The notes beneath the pieces were generated by a model that saw only the letters and a program-made list of their open reading frames with translations, ran no database searches and was not told the DNA's origin. The translations under genes were made by a program, and so were the position numbers. This document shows, one piece after another, positions 1 through 4,517 of a DNA stretch of 5,928 nt (its first letter is position 1; each line of letters begins with the position of its first letter). Source of the DNA: Methanobacteriota archaeon (GTDB lineage: Archaea; Thermoplasmatota; Thermoplasmata; RBG-16-68-12; EA-27); NCBI GenBank assembly GCA_016207545.1, contig JACQPO010000113.1, positions 1-5,928 of the forward strand, in the 5' to 3' direction.

Positions 1-429
1 GACGTGTTCGACCACAACGTGGAGACCGTGCGCCGCCTCCAATCCGTCGCGCGGGACCGGCGGGCGAACTACGAGCAGAGCCTGTTCGTCCTGCGCACTG
101 CGAAGGAGGTGCGGCCCGACGTGTTCACGAAGTCGTCGATCATGCTCGGCCTCGGGGAGACGGGCGACGAGGTCCTCCAGACGCTCCGCGACCTGCGCGG
201 GGTCGGGGTCGACATCGTCACCCTCGGGCAGTACCTGCGGCCGAGCAGCTGGCACCTCCCCGTGAACGCGTACGTCCCGCCGGAGACGTTCGAACGGTAC
301 CGGGAGCAGGCGGAGGCGATGGGCTTCCTGTACGCGGCCGCGGGCCCGCTCGTCCGGTCCTCGTACCGCGCGGGCGAGTTCTTCCTCGAATCCCTCCTGC
401 GACGGCGGACGGTGACGACGGGTGGCTGA
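1..429 (+). CDS. lipA: Lipoyl synthase, C-terminal part (5' end outside window)
   Basis: Radical-SAM enzyme that inserts two sulfurs into a protein-bound octanoyl chain to make the lipoyl cofactor of 2-oxoacid dehydrogenases and the glycine cleavage system; cytosolic. Only about the last 142 residues are present, in frame from base 1, so the CxxxCxxC radical-SAM cluster motif lies upstream and cannot be checked. Visible family blocks, in order: DVFDHNVETV at the left edge (family form DVFNHN-ETV), TKSSIMLGLGET near residue 43, VDIVTLGQYLRPS near 70-81, HLPV, and PLVRSSY at bases 346-366. RSSY is the conserved C-terminal motif whose serine is known to ligate the auxiliary iron-sulfur cluster, so the enzyme looks intact at this end. 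It ends in a short basic tail. The stop overlaps the next gene by 8 bases, implying one transcript with the E1 alpha gene, whose complex needs lipoate. Identity is very secure. Confidence 0.95.
   Translation, partial: DVFDHNVETVRRLQSVARDRRANYEQSLFVLRTAKEVRPDVFTKSSIMLGLGETGDEVLQTLRDLRGVGVDIVTLGQYLRPSSWHLPVNAYVPPETFERYREQAEAMGFLYAAAGPLVRSSYRAGEFFLESLLRRRTVTTGG
411..415 (+). promoter_or_regulatory. Ribosome binding site (GGTGA) for the E1 alpha gene
   Basis: GGTGA is complementary to the CACC-containing 3' end of archaeal 16S rRNA. It sits six bases before the GTG at 422, inside the end of lipA. It supports GTG 422 as the start, although that start overlaps the lipA stop by 8 bases. Confidence 0.55.
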
Positions 430-1534
430 GGAGGCCCTGCTCCAGGTCGTCCGCGACGACGGGTCGTACGACGCGGCCTTGGAGCCGAAGCTGCCCGGGG
501 ACATGCTGAAGAAGCTGTACCGCACCCTCGTGCTCGTGCGGACGGTCGACACCCGCATGCTCAGCCTGCAACGGCAGGGCCGCATCGGGTTCTACGTGCC
601 GTCGTGGGGCGAGGAGGCCGCGCAGATCGGGAGCGCGGCCGCGCTCGAGCCGAACGACTGGATCTTCCCCGCGTACCGCGAGCCGGGCGCGGGGCTTTGG
701 CGGGGCTTCCCGCTCAAGACGTACGTGTGCCAGATGTACGGGAACGCGGAGGACCTGCTCCGCGGCCGCCAGATGCCGAACCACTATGCGCTGCGGGACA
801 TCAACCTCGCGAGCGTCTCGAGCCCCGTGGGCACGCAGATCCCGCACGCCGTGGGCGCCGCGTGGGCGATGAAGCTCCGCGGCGACCCGAACGTGGCGAT
901 CGTCTACTTCGGCGACGGCGCGACGAGCCAGGGCGACTTCCACACGGGCATGAACTTCGCGGGCGTGTTCCACGTCCCGTGCGTCTTCCTCTGCAAGAAC
1001 AACCAGTGGGCGATCTCCGTCCCGGTCGCGCGACAGACCGCCGCGAAGTCGCTGGCGGTGAAGGCCGTCGCGTACGGGTTCGAGGGCGTCCGCGTCGACG
1101 GCAACGACCTCTTGGCGGTGTACGCCGCCACGAAGCGCGCGGTCGACAAGGCGCGGAGCGGCGGCGGGCCGACCCTCGTCGAGGCCCTCACGTACCGGAT
1201 GGGGCCGCACTCCTCCTCCGACGACCCCACGCGGTACCGGAAGACGGAGGAAGTCGAATACTGGAAGCAGCGGGACCCGGTCGAGCGGTTCCGGCGGTAC
1301 CTCGAGGCGAAGGGGATGTGGGACAAGGCGTGGGACGACGCGATCCGCAAGGAGATCGACGACGCGATCACGGAGGCCGTGCGGTACGCGGAGAAGGTCC
1401 CGCCCCCGGCCGTGGAGGCCCTCTTCGAGGACGTGTACGCGGACATGCCGTGGCACATCCGCGAGCAGCTGGAGGAGTTCCAGAAGGGCGGCTACCGGCG
1501 ACGGCCCGAGGAGATGGGCGAATTCCCCCTGTGA
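422..1534 (+). CDS. 2-oxoacid dehydrogenase E1 component, alpha subunit (branched-chain type likely)
   Basis: Thiamine-diphosphate subunit that, with E1 beta, decarboxylates a 2-oxoacid and passes the acyl group to the lipoyl arm of E2. It has 370 residues from GTG 422, normal for the family. The TPP/Mg motif is GDG (165-167), 25 residues, then NN (193-194). SSPVGTQIPHAVGAA (133-147) and the loop YRMGPHSSSDDPTRYR (258-273) are also present; the loop contains the histidine and serine matching the regulatory loop of mammalian E1. From memory, FY-x4-GEE-x4-GSAAAL, YRE-G, GNAxDLxxGRQMP and the late DVY-x-MP block match branched-chain E1 alpha better than pyruvate dehydrogenase E1 alpha. Archaeal complexes of this type (Thermoplasma) act on branched-chain 2-oxoacids and also pyruvate, so the substrate is open. 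It lies directly after lipA; the usual E1 beta gene does not follow. Possible symbols are bkdA or pdhA; neither is certain. Confidence 0.93.
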   Translation: MAEEALLQVVRDDGSYDAALEPKLPGDMLKKLYRTLVLVRTVDTRMLSLQRQGRIGFYVPSWGEEAAQIGSAAALEPNDWIFPAYREPGAGLWRGFPLKTYVCQMYGNAEDLLRGRQMPNHYALRDINLASVSSPVGTQIPHAVGAAWAMKLRGDPNVAIVYFGDGATSQGDFHTGMNFAGVFHVPCVFLCKNNQWAISVPVARQTAAKSLAVKAVAYGFEGVRVDGNDLLAVYAATKRAVDKARSGGGPTLVEALTYRMGPHSSSDDPTRYRKTEEVEYWKQRDPVERFRRYLEAKGMWDKAWDDAIRKEIDDAITEAVRYAEKVPPPAVEALFEDVYADMPWHIREQLEEFQKGGYRRRPEEMGEFPL

Positions 1535-1545
1535 CGCCGCGATGA

Positions 1546-1550
1546 GGAGG
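1546..1550 (+). promoter_or_regulatory. Ribosome binding site (GGAGG) of the GNAT gene
   Basis: A perfect GGAGG core lies 7 bases before an in-frame ATC at 1558 and 28 bases before the first in-frame ATG at 1579. The spacing suits the ATC and is too long for the ATG, so this site decides the start call. Confidence 0.6.
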
Positions 1551-1557
1551 CCACGCC

Positions 1558-2085
1558 ATCGAGCGATGGGCGTACCGGATGAAGGACGGCCGCACGGTCG
1601 TCGTCCGCCGTGCGACGGAGGACGATGCGGACGCTCTCATGCGGAACATCAACGAGGTCGGCGCGGAGGAGGAGTGGATCCTCACGGAGCGGATCACGAA
1701 CTCCGTGAAGCAGGAACGGGAATGGATCCGCGGGTTCGACGACGAGAACTCCGTCCTGTACGTCGCGGAGGTCGGTGGGCGGGTCGTCGGCCAAGTCGAC
1801 GTGCGCATCGCGGCGTTCCGGAAAGCGCGACACGTCGCGAACTTGGGCATCGCGATCATTCGGGCATACCGAGGGATCGGCATTGGGCGCATCCTCATGG
1901 AACGCGCGCTCGCGTGGATGAAGATGCGGAGCGTAGAGAAGGCGATCCTCGAGGTGTTCTCCACGAACACTCGCGCGATCGCGCTGTACGAAAAGATGGG
2001 GTTCGCGACCGAGGCGGTCCGCAAGCGGCACTACAAGATTCGCGGGCAGTACGTGGACGACGTCCACATGGCGAAGTGGCTGTGA
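1558..2085 (+). CDS. GNAT-family N-acetyltransferase, probable ATC start
   Basis: Acetyl-CoA-dependent acetyltransferase of unknown acceptor; RimI/RimJ-like single-domain protein of about 175 residues. Counting from 1558, the N-terminal strand carries KDGRTVVVRRATEDDA (9-24). Motif A follows, with the acetyl-CoA pyrophosphate loop RGIGIG (105-110) after a strand reading ANLGIAII. Then comes the motif B-type segment STNTRAIALYEKMGF (135-149), and the end KIRGQYVDDVHMAKWL is typical of the family. The reading frame is open back to a TGA at 1543-1545, with no ATG, GTG or TTG before 1579. The residues encoded before 1579 (ERWAYR) resemble the start of many GNAT proteins whose first strand reads Y-x-LKDG, so the longer form is likely. 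If ATC is not used, the protein begins at 1579 with 168 residues. It lies 23 bases after the E1 alpha stop and is probably co-transcribed; no functional link is evident. Confidence 0.85.
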   Translation: MERWAYRMKDGRTVVVRRATEDDADALMRNINEVGAEEEWILTERITNSVKQEREWIRGFDDENSVLYVAEVGGRVVGQVDVRIAAFRKARHVANLGIAIIRAYRGIGIGRILMERALAWMKMRSVEKAILEVFSTNTRAIALYEKMGFATEAVRKRHYKIRGQYVDDVHMAKWL

Positions 2086-2088
2086 GCC

Positions 2089-3207
2089 TCACGTCTTGGC
2101 GGCGACCCGTTTCGCGATCTCCGTCCCGACCTCGCTGCACTTGGCGGTGCCGCCCAAGTCGTACGTGAGGACCTTCCCCTCTCGAAGCACGGCCGCGACC
2201 GCGGACTCGACGCCCTTGGCGGCGGCGGTCAGCTTCCGATCCCCCTTGCGGTCCCCCAGCCAGTCGAGCATCATCTCCACCGCCAAAATCATCGCGACCG
2301 GGTTCACCTTGTCCTGCCCCGCGTGCTTCGGCGTCGATCCGTGGATCGGCTCGAACATCGCGTGCGCGTCCCCGATGTTCCCGCCGGCGGCTACCCCCAT
2401 GCCTCCCTGCAACACCGCCGCCAAATCCGTCGCGATGTCCCCGAACTCGTTCGGCGCGACGCACACGTCGTACTGTTCCGGGGAGCGCACAATCCATTGG
2501 GTGAAGGCGTCGATGTACGCGTAGTCCCTCTCGACCTGCGGGTACTTCGCGGCGACCTCGTCGAACACCTTCCGAAACAGCTGGTCGCCCGCGGTCACGT
2601 TGGACTTATCGACGCACGTGACCCGGTGCTTTCGATCCTTCGGGGCTCCGCCGCGGCGCACCGCGAGTTCGAACGCGAAGCGGACCGCACGCTCCGCGCC
2701 TTTCCGGGTGATCACGCGGCTGTCGACCGCCAACTCGGTCGTCCCTCCGCGGGACAGGAAGCCGCGTGCGGGCGTGTACAGGCCCTCCGTGTTCTCGCGG
2801 ACGACGACGAAGTCGACGAGCCCTGGCCGCCAAACCTCGCGGAACTCCTCGTGGACCTTGTGGCGCACGCCCGGGTACAGCTTCACGGGCCGCACGTTCG
2901 CGTACAGGTCGAGCCCGAACCGGAGGCCGAAGACGACGCCGGCCCCCGCCAGATCCCCGTTCGGGAGGCGCGCGTCCGGGTGGCCGACGGCCCCGAGCAG
3001 GATTGCGTCCGCGGTCTTGCACGACTGGAACGCCTCCGCCGGCCACTCCTCCCCCGTCTCGAGGTAGTACTGCCCGCCGCACGGGTACGGGAGGAGCTCG
3101 AACGAGGCACCGAAGGCCTCTTGCACGACCTTGAGGATCTTCACGCCCTCCCGCATGACCTCGGGGCCCGTGCCGTCCCCCGCGAGGAGGACGACCTTGT
3201 ACGCCAT
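2089..3207 (-). CDS. leuB: Isocitrate/isopropylmalate dehydrogenase family, probable 3-isopropylmalate dehydrogenase
   Basis: Metal- and NAD(P)-dependent oxidative decarboxylase of a 2-hydroxy-3-carboxy acid, most likely the LeuB step of leucine synthesis given the LeuC and LeuD genes upstream. It has 372 residues from ATG 3207. Visible: the N-terminal GDGTGPEV (10-17), substrate arginines in LRFGLDLYANVRPVK (R96, R106) and RENTEGLY (R138, Y144), catalytic K201 in VDKSNV, metal aspartates D233 (YIDAF), D257 and D261 (FGDIATD), and the nucleotide loop HGSTPKHAG (289-297). The frame is open to 3288, but family proteins start at this AYKVVLLAGDGTG block and a TTAA box lies 26-29 bases before 3207. 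The region that carries the isocitrate-binding Ser and Asn in E. coli isocitrate dehydrogenase reads GVVFG here, so isocitrate is unlikely. The nucleotide loop has Lys-His where NAD-type IPMDHs have Asp-Ile. Homoisocitrate or methylmalate activity cannot be excluded. Confidence 0.9.
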   Translation of the reverse strand: MAYKVVLLAGDGTGPEVMREGVKILKVVQEAFGASFELLPYPCGGQYYLETGEEWPAEAFQSCKTADAILLGAVGHPDARLPNGDLAGAGVVFGLRFGLDLYANVRPVKLYPGVRHKVHEEFREVWRPGLVDFVVVRENTEGLYTPARGFLSRGGTTELAVDSRVITRKGAERAVRFAFELAVRRGGAPKDRKHRVTCVDKSNVTAGDQLFRKVFDEVAAKYPQVERDYAYIDAFTQWIVRSPEQYDVCVAPNEFGDIATDLAAVLQGGMGVAAGGNIGDAHAMFEPIHGSTPKHAGQDKVNPVAMILAVEMMLDWLGDRKGDRKLTAAAKGVESAVAAVLREGKVLTYDLGGTAKCSEVGTEIAKRVAAKT

Positions 3208-3231
3208 CGAGGCCGCGGATGCGGTCGTCGG

Positions 3232-3242
3232 GTTAAGAACTT
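3232..3242 (-). promoter_or_regulatory. TATA-like box of leuB, overlapping the leuD stop codon
   Basis: On the minus strand this reads AAGTTCTTAAC. Its TTAA (3236 down to 3233) lies 26-29 bases before ATG 3207, the distance expected for an archaeal TATA box driving a leaderless transcript. The TAA stop of leuD (3235-3233) is part of it. Confidence 0.5.
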
Positions 3243-3745
3243 GCCCTCCGCGCCGCCAAATCCCGCTTGAGCTTCGGCACGAGCCCACCCGCCTCGAGGA
3301 TTTCGAGCACGTGCGGCGGGAGCGGCCGGAACGTCAGAATTTCCCCGGAAGCCGTCTTGACCTCGCCCCTCTCCAGGTCCAACTCGATCTCCTCATTCGG
3401 CTTCACCTTCTCGTGAATGCCGGGACACTCGACGACCGGGAGCGCTTGGTTGATCGCATTCCGGAAGAAGATCCGGGCGAACGAGGGTGCCACGATCGCG
3501 GACACACCGAGGTGCGTGAACGCGAGGACCGCCTGCTCGCGGCTCGAGCCGCACCCGAAGTTCGGCCCCGCGACGACGAGGTCGCCCGGCTTGACCTCCT
3601 TCGCGAACCGCGCGTCGACGTTCTCCAGGCAGTGCTCCGCGAACACCTTCGGGTCCGTCGTGCCGAGGTACCCGGCGGTGATGATGTGGTCCGTCGAGAT
3701 GTCCTCGCCGAACAGCCACACGCGGCCGCGGAAGCGGGTTTGCAT
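3233..3745 (-). CDS. leuD: 3-isopropylmalate dehydratase-type small subunit (aconitase swivel domain)
   Basis: Small subunit of the heterodimeric hydro-lyase that isomerises 2-isopropylmalate to 3-isopropylmalate, working with the LeuC large subunit. It has 170 residues, the usual archaeal length. GRVWLFGEDISTDHII (7-22) begins the swivel domain. The substrate loop YLGTTDP follows at 26-32, and the hallmark NFGCGSSREQA at 62-72 holds the Ser and Arg matching aconitase active-site S642 and R644. FARIFFRNAINQALPVVEC (89-107) and a C-terminal EILEAGGLVPKLK are also typical. The frame stays open upstream to 4156, but homology starts at MQTRF and a TTAT box lies 27-30 bases before 3745, so 3745 is the start. 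The YLGT loop matches neither the YLVY type (isopropylmalate) nor the YLRT type (homoaconitate) as I remember them, so the substrate is not settled. It is followed by leuB after 25 bases. Confidence 0.92.
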   Translation of the reverse strand: MQTRFRGRVWLFGEDISTDHIITAGYLGTTDPKVFAEHCLENVDARFAKEVKPGDLVVAGPNFGCGSSREQAVLAFTHLGVSAIVAPSFARIFFRNAINQALPVVECPGIHEKVKPNEEIELDLERGEVKTASGEILTFRPLPPHVLEILEAGGLVPKLKRDLAARRASS

Positions 3746-3770
3746 CGCCGCGTCCAAAAGCGAAGTCGGC

Positions 3771-3777
3771 CATAAGC
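3771..3777 (-). promoter_or_regulatory. TATA-like box of leuD
   Basis: The minus strand reads GCTTATG; TTAT (3775 down to 3772) is 27-30 bases before ATG 3745. The surroundings are GC-rich. The spacing equals that of the other leu boxes, which is the main support. Confidence 0.42.
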
Positions 3778-3865
3778 TTGCCGGGAGAGCGCGTGCGGTT
3801 ACGCGTCGATTTGACCCCAGGATGCGTTTCCAGGGATGACGGCCGCCCATGCCGCAGTGTCTCGG

Positions 3866-4076
3866 ATGGGCTACATTCGGGAGCTGACCCCGGAAGAAGT
3901 GCGCAAGCACAACAATCGCGCGAAGGAACTCTACCTTAGCCGGAGGCTCGTCCAGAACATCGCGGCCGTCCCCATGGATACCGAGGTCGGGCGCCTCGGG
4001 GGATACGGAAAGGACCGCGATGGCGAAGCCCAAGGCCATCGTGGAGCTTCTCCGTGCGCGGCGGATGCTGCGGTAA
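3866..4076 (+). pseudogene. Possible small gene broken by a frame change near 4010-4020 (speculative)
   Basis: ATG 3866 opens a frame that reads as a basic, probably helical peptide of about 50 residues, with mostly G or C in third positions. The good coding pattern then moves to another frame, which ends at the TAA of 4074-4076 after AIVELLRARRMLR. One indel near 4010-4020 would join the two into a protein of about 70 residues. A possible earlier start is ATG 3836, with GATTTGA at 3808-3814 as a weak promoter-like patch. No family is recognised, so no function is offered. The alternative is chance open frames in GC-rich DNA. Confidence 0.2.
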
Positions 4077-4100
4077 GCGTCTGGACCCCCGGCGGCAACG

Positions 4101-4108
4101 TACTTGTA
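4101..4108 (+). promoter_or_regulatory. Weak TATA-like patch before the protease gene
   Basis: TACTTGTA lies 26-33 bases before ATG 4134, at the same distance as the other boxes in the window, but it lacks their TTAA core. It would be wrongly placed for the alternative start at 4149. Confidence 0.25.
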
Positions 4109-4133
4109 CTCCCACACGTCTTGAAGGCCCGCG

Positions 4134-4517
4134 ATGACCAGTCCTTCCATGGGCATTGTCTACGCGGACGTGACAATCCTATCCGCGGACCGCACTCGCG
4201 AGGTCGAACTCCGGCTCGTCGTCGATACCGGCTCCGTGCTGACGTGGCTGCCCGGGAACGTGCTTCGACAACTCGGAATCGTTCCAACCCACACCCGGCG
4301 GTTCCGTTCAATCGAGCGGGAGACGCCGCCAAAGAGCGTAGGCGAGGCCCGAATCCGGTGCCAAGGACTTTCCGGGACGGTGCCCATTGTGTTCGGCGAA
4401 GAGGGCGACGCGTCCGTGCTGGGTGTAACCGCGTTGGAGATCCTCGGTTTGGCCGTCGACCCGAACACCGGCCGCCTGAAGCAAGAAGACGTTTCCCTCG
4501 CCCTTGCGAGCGCCTAG
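4134..4517 (+). CDS. Small retropepsin-like (clan AA) aspartic protease
   Basis: Predicted single-domain aspartyl protease of 127 residues that would act as a homodimer, like retroviral proteases; the target is unknown. The catalytic motif is VVDTGSVLTWLP (residues 29-40, Asp 31), followed by a helix ending in LGI. The C-terminal block SVLGVTALEILGLAVDPNTGRL (94-115) is the hydrophobic-hydrophobic-Gly plus VDP-x-GRL pattern of archaeal and cyanobacterial members (AF_0612-like family). No signal peptide or membrane segment is visible, so it is probably cytosolic. ATG 4149 (starting MGIVYADV) is an alternative start that fits family N-termini; an AT-rich patch 26-33 bases before 4134 mildly favours 4134. 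Many codons end in A or T (such as CTA, CCA, CAA, GTA, CGA), unlike the leu and E1 genes, which hints at separate origin. It lies on the strand opposite to leu, between leuC and leuD, and its stop overlaps the leuC stop. Confidence 0.82.
   Translation: MTSPSMGIVYADVTILSADRTREVELRLVVDTGSVLTWLPGNVLRQLGIVPTHTRRFRSIERETPPKSVGEARIRCQGLSGTVPIVFGEEGDASVLGVTALEILGLAVDPNTGRLKQEDVSLALASA

Larger units (their letters stand above)
3746..4133. other. 388-base stretch without a secure gene, between leuD and the protease gene
   Basis: Contains the leuD promoter box and no recognisable gene. On the plus strand a frame open from ATG 3836 (or ATG 3866) has coding-like third positions and a helical, charged product to about 4013 (RELTPEEVRKHNNRAKELYL near its start). 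Beyond that point its third positions degrade although the frame stays open. From ATG 4020 a second frame encodes an 18-residue peptide (MAKPKAIVELLRARRMLR, stop 4074-4076) with G/C-rich third positions. On the minus strand the leuD frame is also open throughout. This may be one broken small gene, two tiny genes, or non-coding DNA; I recognise no family. Confidence 0.4.

Noticed and set aside
218..1456. Long minus-strand open frame (412 codons) opposite the E1 alpha gene
   Set aside because: Arg- and Pro-rich product with no family motifs; the opposite strand has a complete E1 alpha with its TPP motif. It is a by-product of high GC.
2086..2088. Terminator between the convergent GNAT and leuB genes
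   Set aside because: Only three bases lie between the stops and no T-rich tract is visible on either strand.
1542..2168. Open frame from ATG 1542 overlapping the GNAT gene
   Set aside because: Arg/Gly/Pro-rich shadow; it lacks the RGIGIG acetyl-CoA loop present in the true frame.
3208..3288. Longer leuB start at 3288
   Set aside because: It would place the start inside leuD and add 27 residues before the conserved GDGTGPEV strand; ATG 3207 fits both the family and the promoter spacing.
3721..3730. Self-complementary CGCGGCCGCG, considered as a hairpin or operator
   Set aside because: It lies inside leuD codons, has no loop or T-tract, and such GC palindromes are expected by chance at this base composition.
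3746..4156. N-terminal extension of leuD (137 extra codons in the same frame)
   Set aside because: Family similarity begins at ATG 3745, the usual length is about 165-170 residues, and a TATA-like box lies at the right distance before 3745. The extension resembles no known domain.
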